Shown here: in pieces, positions 55,353-64,000 of the stretch
Layout: every line of letters starts with the position of its first letter
Position numbering within the stretch: the first letter of the stretch is position 1
Assembly (NCBI GenBank): GCA_009746045.1
Contig: RPFO01000819.1
Span: 124,001 to 188,000 of the forward strand
Length of the DNA: 64,000 nt
Direction of reading: 5' to 3'
Source of the DNA: Mesostigma viride
Lineage: Eukaryota; Streptophyta; Mesostigmatophyceae; Mesostigmatales; Mesostigmataceae
Position numbers and translations under genes: made by a program
Notes under the pieces: generated by a model
The model's input: the letters and a program-made list of their open reading frames with translations, nothing else
What the model was told of the DNA's origin: nothing
Databases searched by the model: none

Positions 55353-57023
55353 ATGCCACTGACGCGAGCGCAGACTCGAGCCATGGCGGATGCAAATAGA
55401 GCAGATGCCAACACGTCCGCTCCGGGGTCGAATGGCGGAATTCCTCCCGCCGTACCCGCAGTGGGTGAGAGTCGCGACCAAGAAGCGCCGCTGAGTATGG
55501 TGGCGCTGTTCGCGCAGATGCAAGCGCAGATGCAGCAACAGTCGCAACAGTTGCAGCAGCAATTGGCGCTGCAGATGCGGGAAGTGACCGACAGATTGGT
55601 GGCCGTAGAGGGTCGTCATCTGCAGTCCACACCATGGGACGGGCAGGCATCGATGCCGGGCCCCAGTGGTGTTGCCGCGGAGCCGAGGGAGCGGGACCAG
55701 CCGCCAACCTCAGGTAATGCGGCGGGAAGGGCTTCGATGGAACCGGGGGTTTTGGCTGGGTCGCTAACCCAACACGACTTGCTTGGTGAGGCGGATGGTC
55801 AGCCACGGGGCGAGTATACGCTGGCGCCCAGGCGCCTGCCTTTCGATCAAGCGCGAGACGGATTGCACGAGGAGAACGGGGCAGGGCTGGCGCGCGCGAT
55901 GGACCCACACAGGGGTGCACCAGGACGCATGCTGCCAGGCGGGGCCTCAATTCCGTTTGGGCGAGGCGGTGGGGCGCTGACCGGCGGGTCGACTGCACGG
56001 TGGTCAAGTGTGCCAATCGGGCGCATTCCGCCCATGGAGGACATAACCACGCCGCTGGCTTTCCGAGTACGGGAGGCAGCACGACCAAGCACGCTGGCGC
56101 AGGGACGCGCAGCTCAGCGACCGCCGGAGGATGCCGATGGGGTGCAGTACCCGCAAAGGGTGCGCCTCATACCGGAAGGCGCGAAGATGCCCACCCTACC
56201 ACGGGTGGACATGCGCGAGAAGTTCTCCACAACCGGCAATCTGGCCACGCTGGCGCAGGCCTACAACGCGTACAAGTCATGGATTGATCTGCAATACATG
56301 ACTACGCAAGGCGCTGTAATGCATGAGTTTGTGATGAACAACATGCATTTTTTTTTCACGGCCTTACGCTGAGGCGAGTGGCTAGGCTGGTGGAGCAGTG
56401 GAGAGAGGTCTCGCTGTACACGCGTCACACGGACGTGTGGTTCGGCTTCGACGGGCGTGGCCAGCCCGACTATGACAACATCATGTATGGTGTCGACCCT
56501 GCCGAGGAACTGTGGGGCCTCCTTCGCCAGGAATACCCGGTGGAGACCATCAAGGCAGAGCGTGAGTGGCGCAGTTTCAAGATAGCCGAGGGTGAAACCC
56601 CGGAGCAATCTTACGAGCGCCTCATGGAGTTCGCCGGCGAAGTGGAGGACTGGTCCGAAAAGCTGGCGTGTCAGAAATGGCTGCAAGCGCTAGGCTCCAA
56701 GGAGATGGAGCTGCCCACGCCGCCCAACGGCCAGCCGTGGCGATTGCGGTCACTGTGCATTGAGGTCAGGGCCATGATGCGACGACACGCGCAAGGCCGG
56801 ATCTCGGTAAGCACGGTGGTGGCCGAGCTGCAGGCCAAGGTCGACGCGCTGACCAAGGCCAAGTCGGGTGAGTCGTCTGCCACAAGACAAGCGCGCCCGC
56901 AAGGCGGCCACGGTGCTAGCAGGAACCAAGGGGGGTCTCGCAACGCCTCATCGCATGATGCAACCCAGGGTAACGCCGCTGGCGGCAACAAAGACGCTGC
57001 CGCCCCGACGCGAGCTGGGGGGG
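55353..57023 (+). pseudogene. gag: Gypsy-4 gag
   Basis: ATG at 55353 (MPLTRAQTRAMADAN; a second ATG is at 55383). A Gln-rich coiled coil (AQMQAQMQQQSQQLQQQLA) and a Pro/Gly linker precede the capsid. At a T9 run (56348-56356) the frame is lost and stops at 56372. The capsid continues in the -1 frame (LTLRRVARLVEQW, EEWRS-like region, SYERLMEFAGEVEDW, QKWLQALGSKEM) to 57160. One missing or extra T explains it; homopolymer sequencing error is possible. The zinc knuckle is in the pol frame, reached by a further -1 shift at G7. Confidence 0.82.
57017..57023 (+). promoter_or_regulatory. Candidate -1 frameshift site (G7 run)
   Basis: The gag frame reads GCT GGG GGG GCA. Slipping back one base after the second GGG gives GGC ACG TCC, which is exactly the frame that enters the zinc knuckle and pol. 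A programmed shift is plausible; a simple indel is the alternative. Confidence 0.45.
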
Positions 57024-60000
57024 CACGTCCTCACAGACGGGTACTAGGACGGATGCGCGCAAATCGGGCTGCTTCCTTTGCGACAAGGATGGGCACCTTA
57101 GTCGCGAGTGTCCAAGCCGCTGCACGAAGCCGCATGGGGCAGACACGAAGTGGCACCTGATGAACAAGTGTCCAGCCGCGGGCATCAAGACGGTCCACTT
57201 CGCCGAGATGGCGGGCAAGACCGACTCGATGGAAGCCCAGGTGGCTGCCATCAAGCATGGTGAGGAGGCGACGGCGCCCCCCAACCAATTCGAGACGGTG
57301 TACCGGGAGGACCCATTCTGGGCGCCCATGCCGGGTGACGTCGAGATCAACGCTGCGGAGGCTACCAAAGGCAAGCAGGCACGCAGCCCGCTTTCTTTTC
57401 AGCAGGCACCCATGTTGCCTGCCGGGCAGTTGCCCGCGTCCTTTTCCATGCCGCTGGCTGGGGTGCAATCTGCTTTTGAGCATGCGAACCCTGCTGGGCT
57501 GGAGCAGCGTAGGCGATTGGCGCCTGTGTACCCAATGCCGTTCATTGTGGACGTACCCATGTTTTCAGCACGGCAGGTGGTCGACACCTTCGGGCAGAAG
57601 GGGGTTGAGTGGCTGGGGTCGGTTGTGTCCGAGATCCAGTTGTTCGCAGATGGGCATGATGTGCGCACCTTGCGCAATTCTGAGTCCGTCACCTACGGGC
57701 GCCAGCCGGTAGAAGCCGCAGTGCCCGTGGTGCAAGCGGGAGTGGTCAGCACAAGTAGCCAGCAGCGCACTAGTGCAGTCCCCCAGGTTCCCACGGTGGT
57801 TCCATACCCCAATGGTGAGCCGTCCATGGCGTTCCAAGCAGTTGGAGCCTGTGGAGATGTATGGAGCGACATGGTGACATGTCCGTTGGTTGGCGCAGTC
57901 AAGCTTGATAGCGGTGCTCAGCCGCTAGTCATCAGCACGGACTTGGCCACCATGCTGAACCTGACCTACGAGAACGGTGGCTTAGTGGAAAGCCCCGTGT
58001 CTGTGTCAGGTTGGCAGGGTCCGGCTAGTAAGCCGTACGCTATGACGGCGGTTAAAGTCAACGTGATTTTCAATCCGTTGCGCGCCTCTAGCATGACCAC
58101 CGTGTCCGCGTATGCGCTGGTGGTCAACAAGTGTGGATATTCCGCACTACTCGGGGTGGATGTCCTTGCTCGCGCCATGGTTCAGGTGGACTATAGGGCG
58201 GAGGAGGCATCTTACATCCCTGATTGGGATGGGGCTGGCCTGAAGCGGGCCAGTGTGCCGGTCTCATGCTTCAGTTCTTCAGCCGGGGCTGCACGCCTCA
58301 ACCCTTCCGCGGCTGCGGGCGTGGTGGAGGTCAGCATGGTGGAGGTACGGGCGGCGGGCTCATCGGCGTGGGACAAGCATCGGACGGTGCTGCCCCAGCC
58401 AACGGCGAGCATTGCCAAGATGCGCACGCAGTGGTCGCTGGATGCTGTGACGTCCACGCGGCAGCTGGCTATGCGCAAGCGGGTGACTGAAGCCGTCATC
58501 ACCATTCCTCAGATGGCCAGCCATGGCCTCACTTTGCTGCAACCGGGTGTCTCGGAGGCCCAAGGTAATTTTTCTGCTGCAATCTTACCGCAGGCCCCTG
58601 ATTTTGCCAAGGGTGCGGTAGTGTTGGAACTGTTTGCGGGGATCGGAGGGGGCATTGCAGGCTTTTTGGCCGCAGGCGGCGTGTGCCGTAAACTCATCGC
58701 GGTAGAGCCATCGCACAAGGCGCGTCAGGTGTACTTCAGTCACTGTGGCGTGTTGTCGCGAGAGTATCCCGCGCAGTTTCCGCCATCAGCATGGCGTGAC
58801 CCGTTTGGGGAATGTCCTCAAGATATCCGAGCCATCGGTGAGGTGCAGGTGCAGCAGTTGTTGCGCAGGCATCATGCCATCGACTTGGTAATTGCGGGTT
58901 GGGAGTGCCAGGGCCTGAGCCAGGCAGGGCAAGGGCGGGGGCTAGCCGATCCGCGTAGCGCGCTGTTCTGGGAACTGTTGCGTGTGGTGGGACTGTTGCA
59001 GTCGCGTCAGCCCCATCCGCCTGCGTATCTGTTTGAGAACGTTGTGGCGGGTGACAGCCCACATCAGGCGGTGCGGGAGGACTGGGCTACAATCGTGGCA
59101 CTCCTGGGGGAGCCCATCGTGTGTGACAACGCAGGGCTGGGTGGGCTCACGCATCGTTTGCGTGCCTATTGGACCAACGTGGCGTGTGCGACCGATGTGC
59201 AGGCGGTCTTGGGGGCCGTAGCAAGGCAGCATCCGAGTGTGTCTGCGGAGGTAGCATTGCCTTCCCACCTAGTCACGCAGAAGGTGGATAGCGAGGATCG
59301 CCCACCGTATGCACGCGTCAACCGGGTCGGGAGCCCCATGTGTGCACTGCCGACCCTGGTCAGTTACCAAGGGTCGACAGCATACCGTGATCGGGGTAAG
59401 GGTCTCGTTTGGGACACTACCACCGGTCTGTTGGTGCAGCCACCCGCAGAATTTCGTGAGGCCAGCATGGGTTTTCATGTCGGGGCCTCGGCGCTGCCGG
59501 GCGTGCTCGAGAGTGAGCGCTGGTCTTTGATAGGCCAGGCTATGTCGGTGTTGCAGGTCGGGTATGTGCTGCTTGCATCGGTTGCCGTGCGCCAGTCTGG
59601 GGGGGCGTCCCCAGCCAATCCGCCTCAGCAGGTTGAGGCGCGCGCAGCCAAACTGAAGCGCCCTGCAGCGACGGGGACTTCATCAGCATGGGGGTGGCGT
59701 CTGCGACAGGTGTGGACTATCATTCTCATGACCGCCCTGCTGACCAGCACCGTGCTGGCCGGCGAGCCCACGCTGCATCGGGTAATACACCGTGCGGCAC
59801 GCGAGGCTCCGGCGGTGGGTGTCACACCAGGCGTGGCAGCCTTTTCCTTGTTCCACGACGATGCGGCTAGGGCGCCGCATCTTGAGGCACATGCGGTAGC
59901 TGTGGGTGATCCCGCGGATACGCACCCCTGGGCTATTGGCGAACACCTTTCTGATGCGCAGCGCTCAGCCATGCTAAAGTGGCTAGGCACTGCAAGGGGG

Positions 60001-63000
60001 GCCTTCGCTTTCACAAGTGATGAACTGGGGTGTTTCAATGGTGGGACCATGCGTGTTCCATTGGACACTGACACTCCTTTGTTCCGACGCCAGCATCGCC
60101 TGAGTCAGGCCGAGTTGGATTTTGTAGCCGAGCAATGCAAGGAGTTAGAGGATGCCGGTATCATCAGGCAATCTTCCTCCAGCTATGCCGCTGCCGTTGT
60201 CGTTGCGCCCAAGAAGGACGCTATCACCGGGGCATGGACGGGTATGCGCATGGCCACCGATCTGCGGTTGCTGAATGCACACACACCCGTGGACCGTTAC
60301 CCCATGCCACGTGTGGATGATGTCCTGGATAAGATATCTCCTCATGTGAAGTTTGTGTCCTCGCTGGACCTGCGTAGCGGCTTTCATCAGATCGCAGTTG
60401 CGCCGGAGGATCAGCGGAAGCTTGCATTCTGGGGGGGCGGCAATTTGTATGAGTGGGTGCGCATGCCCTTTGGGCACCGCAACGCTAGTGCTGTTTTCCA
60501 ACGAGCTATGGACAAAGTGCTTGCAGGTCTTCCTTTCGCCGCTTGTTACATTGATGATGTAATCGTCTTTAGCGCGACATTTGAGGAGCACCTGGCGCAC
60601 TTGGAGCAGGTTCGCTTGGCTCTCGAGGAGCATAATATGCGGCTGCACCCTGAGAAGTGCAAGTTCGCCCAGCGGACCCTCTCATTCCTTGGTCATCAGA
60701 TTGTGCCGGGTGGCCGGACGCCTGATGCCGCCAAGGTCGAATCCATTGTGCAGGCCGCCGTACCCACGGATGTCTCAGGGGTGCGGGCGTATTTGGGTTT
60801 GGCTGGCTATTACCGAGGTTACATTGAGAACTTCAGCAGCAAGGTGAAGCCCTTGACCGAGTTACTCAAGAAGGGGTGCGTGTGGGCGTGGGGTCCCGCA
60901 CAGCAACGCGCCATCGAGACAATCAAGCAGGAGCTCACGTCGGCCCCGATTCTGCGCGCCCCTGACTATGCTTTGCCATTTGTGTTATATACCGACTGGT
61001 CCAAGGTAGGACTGGGTGCGGTCTTGGCGCAAAAGGATGGTGATGGGCGCGAGCACGTTATTGCTTATGCTAGTCGCAGCAACAACCCAGCGGAGAGCCG
61101 GTATTCTTCCTATGAGGGGGAGGCACTGGCTGTGGTGTGGGCCATCAAGCACTTTCGCCCGTATTTAGTTGGGCGCGTGTTTACTCTGGTGACAGACCAC
61201 CAGCCGCTTCAGTGGCTAATGACCAACACCAACCTGACGGGTAAGCTCGCCCGATGGGCCATGATTATCCAGGAGTACCACATGACCATTGTGCATCGGG
61301 CCGGCAAGGACCATGTCAACGCCGATGTGCTATCCCGATACGCCATGCCTACCACTGTTGACCACACTGGAGCCCGGGCCATGGGTGCCGAGGGCTCGTC
61401 GGGTTCTGTGGTCTTTGTGAACGCTGCTGGGTATGCGGCCGACGATGAGGAGGAGGCGTGGTGGCGCAGTGTCGAGTACTCTGTGGCGGACTTCGGCATC
61501 AGCGACGACCCGGTGCGGCCGTCGCCATTCACGCCATCCAAAGCTGTGTGCGCTATGGAAGAGGGTAGGTCTCTGTCCTTTGACATTGATCCTTCTCTGC
61601 AGCAGCTGATCGCTGTGCAGGCTCTCTTAGCGCGTAGCTCTCTTGCTGATTGCTACACCGCTGATATCTGGCTAGATGGTCGAGTTTTGGAGCAAGTGCA
61701 GGGTGCTGTCTTGACTCCTACTCCAGTCGATTGGACTCCTGCTCAGAAGGCGACGGAGTTGAACAGGGTGCAGCACAGGGCTGCAACCTATGGTTGGGAA
61801 GATGGGGTTTTGTACAAGCTGTTGGGCAAGCGTAGGGTGGTCGTCCCACCGCCTGACAAGCGCGTTGCTATAGTGCAGGCGTACCACGAGCGGTATGGTC
61901 ACTTGGGTGGCAATCGCACGCTCAGCCTCGTACGGACCAGCTATTGGTGGAATAACATGCGACACACAGTGGCCCAGGTAGTGGCCAGCTGTGTCCCGTG
62001 TGCTCGAACCAAGGCTAACTTTAGCGCAGATCATGGTGCCAAGGAGCTGATGTCGCTTCCCATCAAGGGCTTGTTTTATCGCTGGCACGTCGATCTGTGC
62101 GGGCCGTTTCAGGAGAGCCCTGACGGCAACCTCTATGTCATGGTATGCGTGGAGAGCTTTAGCAAATGGGTTGAGTTGATCCCCATTGCTGACAAGCATG
62201 CCGCTACCACAGCGAAGCATTTTGCAGACATCATCACCAGGTTTGGGGCTCCCGCGGAGGTAGTCACGGACCAGGGTGGTGAGTTCAGGGGTGAGTTCCA
62301 GGAGTTGCTGGATGGATGTCTTATTGATCACCGTCGCACTTCTCGGGAGCATCCTCAGGCCAATGGTTTGGCTGAGAGATTGGTGCAGACCGTCAAGCAG
62401 GCGCTGCGCAAGTGGAGCCTGCAGGTGCCGGAGTCGGCCAGGTGGGATCGCGAGTTGGCATGGATTGCCATGGGTTATCGCATGTCTCCCCAGGAGTCTC
62501 TCGCTACCTTCTCCCCGTATTTCCTTCTGTTCGGGCGTAATCCTCTTTTGCCTACGGAGGCACAGGTTGCGCACCCCGAACCCATGGCCTTCGACAACGC
62601 TCAGCAATTTTTGGTTGAGGTGCTGGCCAGGGCAGAGACTTTTAAGAAGGTCATGCCCATCGCGATGAACAACTTGTTCATTGCTCAGCACAGGGACTCC
62701 CTGCGTTACGCTCAGCGCCGGGGGGGCGCATACATGGCTCGCCAGCTGCGGTTTAGGCCAGGGCAGTATGTTTTCCTGCGCACTCAGCTGAAGCACACTT
62801 TGGATGTGGAGGCGGGGCCCACCATTTTGCGCATTGTGGCTATCAAACCATCGGGAGTGGCAATTTTGGAGGGCGCCGACGGGAGCCGTACGACAGACAA
62901 CCTCAGCAATCTCAGTCCCTGCTCACTGCCCAATTTGGTCCACGACCTCCAACCGCACACATCTCGCCGAGTCAAGGACGCCCAGTGTCAGGTTTGTCAC

Positions 63001-63198
63001 CGGGTCGATCAGGCGGAGTCCATGTTATTGTGTGATCAGTGTAACTGTGGTTGGCACATGCAGTGCTTGCAGCCCGTGGTCACCAGCATTCCGGAGGGGG
63101 ATTGGTTTTGTCCAGTGTGCACCGCTGCGCAGTTTACCTCCCGCAGCTTGACTGCGGTCACCGCTGCCCTTGTCTTGGTACGATCGCTGTCTTCGTGA
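57022..63198 (+). CDS. pol: Gypsy-4 polyprotein: zinc knuckle, protease, C5-DNA methyltransferase, RT, RNase H, integrase, PHD finger
   Basis: Frame open from the G7 site; residue numbers count from the Met codon ATG 57160. Zinc knuckle CFLCDKDGHLSREC lies just before residue 1. Retropepsin LDSGAQPLVI (Asp250) and LLGVDVLA. C5 methyltransferase about 485-810: motif I ELFAGIGGG (Glu490), IV GWECQGLS (Cys583), VI LFENVV (Glu626), VIII RLRAYW (666-671), X IGQAMSVLQVGYVL. A hydrophobic segment (IILMTALLTSTVLA) lies near 855. RT has FVSSLDLRSGFHQI and YIDD (1130). RNase H starts YTDWSK (Asp1279). Integrase zinc domain begins His1576; catalytic Asp1645, Asp1704, Glu1739. PHD finger 1943-1987 with C4-H-C3 ligands. 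Typical Gypsy pols lack the methyltransferase and PHD. Confidence 0.92.
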   Translation, partial: GTSSQTGTRTDARKSGCFLCDKDGHLSRECPSRCTKPHGADTKWHLMNKCPAAGIKTVHFAEMAGKTDSMEAQVAAIKHGEEATAPPNQFETVYREDPFWAPMPGDVEINAAEATKGKQARSPLSFQQAPMLPAGQLPASFSMPLAGVQSAFEHANPAGLEQRRRLAPVYPMPFIVDVPMFSARQVVDTFGQKGVEWLGSVVSEIQLFADGHDVRTLRNSESVTYGRQPVEAAVPVVQAGVVSTSSQQRTSAVPQVPTVVPYPNGEPSMAFQAVGACGDVWSDMVTCPLVGAVKLDSGAQPLVISTDLATMLNLTYENGGLVESPVSVSGWQGPASKPYAMTAVKVNVIFNPLRASSMTTVSAYALVVNKCGYSALLGVDVLARAMVQVDYRAEEASYIPDWDGAGLKRASVPVSCFSSSAGAARLNPSAAAGVVEVSMVEVRAAGSSAWDKHRTVLPQPTASIAKMRTQWSLDAVTSTRQLAMRKRVTEAVITIPQMASHGLTLLQPGVSEAQGNFSAAILPQAPDFAKGAVVLELFAGIGGGIAGFLAAGGVCRKLIAVEPSHKARQVYFSHCGVLSREYPAQFPPSAWRDPFGECPQDIRAIGEVQVQQLLRRHHAIDLVIAGWECQGLSQAGQGRGLADPRSALFWELLRVVGLLQSRQPHPPAYLFENVVAGDSPHQAVREDWATIVALLGEPIVCDNAGLGGLTHRLRAYWTNVACATDVQAVLGAVARQHPSVSAEVALPSHLVTQKVDSEDRPPYARVNRVGSPMCALPTLVSYQGSTAYRDRGKGLVWDTTTGLLVQPPAEFREASMGFHVGASALPGVLESERWSLIGQAMSVLQVGYVLLASVAVRQSGGASPANPPQQVEARAAKLKRPAATGTSSAWGWRLRQVWTIILMTALLTSTVLAGEPTLHRVIHRAAREAPAVGVTPGVAAFSLFHDDAARAPHLEAHAVAVGDPADTHPWAIGEHLSDAQRSAMLKWLGTARGAFAFTSDELGCFNGGTMRVPLDTDTPLFRRQHRLSQAELDFVAEQCKELEDAGIIRQSSSSYAAAVVVAPKKDAITGAWTGMRMATDLRLLNAHTPVDRYPMPRVDDVLDKISPHVKFVSSLDLRSGFHQIAVAPEDQRKLAFWGGGNLYEWVRMPFGHRNASAVFQRAMDKVLAGLPFAACYIDDVIVFSATFEEHLAHLEQVRLALEEHNMRLHPEKCKFAQRTLSFLGHQIVPGGRTPDAAKVESIVQAAVPTDVSGVRAYLGLAGYYRGYIENFSSKVKPLTELLKKGCVWAWGPAQQRAIETIKQELTSAPILRAPDYALPFVLYTDWSKVGLGAVLAQKDGDGREHVIAYASRSNNPAESRYSSYEGEALAVVWAIKHFRPYLVGRVFTLVTDHQPLQWLMTNTNLTGKLARWAMIIQEYHMTIVHRAGKDHVNADVLSRYAMPTTVDHTGARAMGAEGSSGSVVFVNAAGYAADDEEEAWWRSVEYSVADFGISDDPVRPSPFTPSKAVCAMEEGRSLSFDIDPSLQQLIAVQALLARSSLADCYTADIWLDGRVLEQVQGAVLTPTPVDWTPAQKATELNRVQHRAATYGWEDGVLYKLLGKRRVVVPPPDKRVAIVQAYHERYGHLGGNRTLSLVRTSYWWNNMRHTVAQVVASCVPCARTKANFSADHGAKELMSLPIKGLFYRWHVDLCGPFQESPDGNLYVMVCVESFSKWVELIPIADKHAATTAKHFADIITRFGAPAEVVTDQGGEFRGEFQELLDGCLIDHRRTSREHPQANGLAERLVQTVKQALRKWSLQVPESARWDRELAWIAMGYRMSPQESLATFSPYFLLFGRNPLLPTEAQVAHPEPMAFDNAQQFLVEVLARAETFKKVMPIAMNNLFIAQHRDSLRYAQRRGGAYMARQLRFRPGQYVFLRTQLKHTLDVEAGPTILRIVAIKPSGVAILEGADGSRTTDNLSNLSPCSLPNLVHDLQPHTSRRVKDAQCQVCHRVDQAESMLLCDQCNCGWHMQCLQPVVTSIPEGDWFCPVCTAAQFTSRSLTAVTAALVLVRSLSS
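58600..59590 (+). other. Embedded C5 cytosine methyltransferase domain (DNMT3-like order)
   Basis: Transfers methyl from SAM to cytosine C5 in DNA. The motif order I to X is linear, unlike the circularly permuted plant DRM enzymes. LFENVVA, RLRAYWTN and the C-terminal REASMGF ... IGQAMSVLQVGYVL resemble DNMT3 (ENVV, RYFWGN, GRSWSVPVI). The nucleophile Cys583 is present, but the preceding Pro of PCQ/PCN is Glu. A target-recognition region lies between VIII and X (NRVGSPMCALPTLVSYQG). No stop or frameshift occurs, so selection may have kept it active. Confidence 0.88.
62986..63120 (+). other. PHD finger at the pol C-terminus
   Basis: Cys pairs CQVC and CDQC, then HMQC and CPVC, with the usual acidic/hydrophobic core (ESMLLCDQC, GDWFCPVC): a canonical PHD zinc finger of 45 residues. 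PHD fingers read histone H3 tails. It occupies the place where chromoviruses such as Gypsy-3 carry a chromodomain, after the integrase. Confidence 0.9.
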
Positions 63199-63369
63199 TG
63201 GGGCCGGTCGCCAGCGAGGGGGGGAATCATGGGACAGGTCCTCGCCCACCCCACAGGGCATGCAGTTAAGGCAGGCACATCAGCTCAGCTCATTTGGGTT
63301 TTACCAAATTAAGCTGAGTGGCCAGCCGCCATGGTGGCGCCGGAGATTGTGGCACGCAGACGCGACAGC
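63199..63369 (+). other. Gypsy-4 3' untranslated region with polypurine tract
   Basis: GAGGGGGGGAA at 63216-63226 looks like the plus-strand primer but lies about 140 bases before the LTR start, farther than usual. Confidence 0.55.
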
Positions 63370-64000
63370 TGTCACGGACGCGAGCTATGTCATCCGGGCG
63401 CCCACTATGCACAAGACCGGTGACGTGCGCAAGGAATTTGTTTCTACGCATTTTCGACAAAGGCTAGTGACCGGGGGGGACACTAGCACTTGCAGCATAA
63501 GAGCGGACGAAAGTGTACGTGCACGCGCGCCGGGCCAGGCACAGCTGGGCGCGCAGCACTGACTTGAGCGGACGGCAGCACAAGTGTGCAGCGTCGAGAG
63601 GATCATACGCGTGTTAGTGGACAGCTGGAGCTGAAGCTGGACTGCTGGACTTCAACAGCGCCGAGGCTATTGACAGGCCAGGTGTCTTTGTGGTGTAGAA
63701 TAGCGGGTCAACGTTATGAGGACTGGACAGAAAATGGAAAAGGACAATTTGCGGTGCGGAGCCAGATCGCTGGAATGAATGCGAAATCGCTGGCAGCCCT
63801 AAAAAGGGATTTCTTCTAGAAAGGAACGATTAGACGCAATGTTTGCTGGGCCACTCACACGCAAGGTGTGAGCGTGCAGATTGTCTGAAGGATATTATGC
63901 TTCGACCTTGCTGGACGTGACTCAATGTCGGACATTCCCAGGGACAGAAATGCCGGAGCCTCTAGGAGATGAGATCGGCAACAGGGTAGCAATTTAGATT
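63370..64000 (+). repeat. Gypsy-4 3' LTR (cut by the window end)
   Basis: Starts TGTCACGGACGCGAGC; matches 53978-54613 with small indels (for example GGGCGGCGCCC versus GGGCGCCC). Confidence 0.92.

Larger units (their letters stand above)
53978..64000 (+). mobile_element. Gypsy-4, LTR retrotransposon encoding a DNA methyltransferase and PHD finger
   Basis: Starts with TGTCACGGACGCGAGC at 53978; the same sequence starts again at 63370 and runs off the window, so these are the 5' and 3' LTRs. Over 630 shared bases they differ by a handful of small indels and substitutions, so insertion is recent. Between them lie a leader, a two-frame gag and one long pol. It interrupts Copia-2b. The right LTR end and right target duplication are not visible. 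Confidence 0.92.

Noticed and set aside
58600-59590. Bacterial restriction-modification methyltransferase acquired as a passenger
   Set aside because: It is in frame inside one retroviral-type polyprotein, has DNMT3-like motifs and no neighbouring restriction gene.
61672-62796. 374-codon minus-strand ORF opposite the Gypsy-4 integrase
   Set aside because: Antisense shadow; integrase motifs are on the plus strand.

Overview
The window is eukaryotic nuclear DNA, almost certainly from a large repeat-rich algal genome. A green-lineage alga fits best, because the window holds plant-like chromoviral Gypsy elements, a LINE with a plant-type RT zinc-binding tail, a CACTA DNA transposon and intronless polyproteins; the species cannot be fixed from sequence alone. 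I see no rRNA, convincing tRNA, CRISPR array or bacterial operon. Only one likely host-type gene is present: a secretory class I SAM methyltransferase at 16710-17972 (minus). Nearly everything else is mobile DNA, much of it nested.

Layout. (1) 600-2709 minus: relic of a Gypsy gag. (2) 2962-11043 plus: full-length Copia-1 with 99% similar LTRs and TSD CTACG. (3) 11049-16680: old DNA with an integrase relic, an LTR relic and two truncated LINE tails. (4) 16710-17972: the methyltransferase gene. (5) 18585-20694 minus: 3' half of a LINE, interrupted at 20694 by Gypsy-3. (6) 20695 to 51241 minus: Gypsy-3, a chromovirus (gag, protease, RT, RNase H, integrase, chromodomain, then an extra ORF3). It is split by Gypsy-2 (22302-31325 plus, TSD CCTAC), by Copia-2a (37370-50399 minus, TSD CGCCC) and by Copia-2b (51242 onward). 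Copia-2a is itself split by a CACTA transposon (42798-47195). (7) Copia-2b is interrupted at 53977 by Gypsy-4 (53978 to beyond 64000). The joins can be read directly: removing Gypsy-2 restores the ORF3 reading frame, removing CACTA with a 2-bp duplication restores the Copia-2a gag-pol frame, and the relic at about 600-700 is an empty-site paralogue of the Copia-2a insertion point.

The most striking element is Gypsy-4. Its 2012-residue polyprotein reads protease, a complete C5 cytosine DNA methyltransferase domain (motifs I, IV, VI, VIII, X, in linear DNMT3-like order), RT (YIDD), RNase H, DDE integrase and a C-terminal PHD finger. A retroelement carrying both a DNA methylation writer and a chromatin reader could mark and target its own insertions. 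Retrotransposon-borne DNMTs have been reported before in charophytes and dinoflagellates; the combination with PHD and the ECQ catalytic box is what needs checking.

Other unusual features: both Copia families place integrase before a degenerate protease, have an extra ORF before gag, and use LTR ends AGTT...AACT instead of TG...CA. Copia-1 separates gag from pol by a single UGA in a CUAG readthrough context. Gypsy-2 carries a separate ORF for an RNase H1-type hybrid-binding (viroplasmin) domain and lacks integrase, yet has LTRs in which I see no differences. Gypsy-2 and Gypsy-3 share an uncharacterised ORF3. Many ORFs carry single-base frameshifts; some may be assembly errors at homopolymers.
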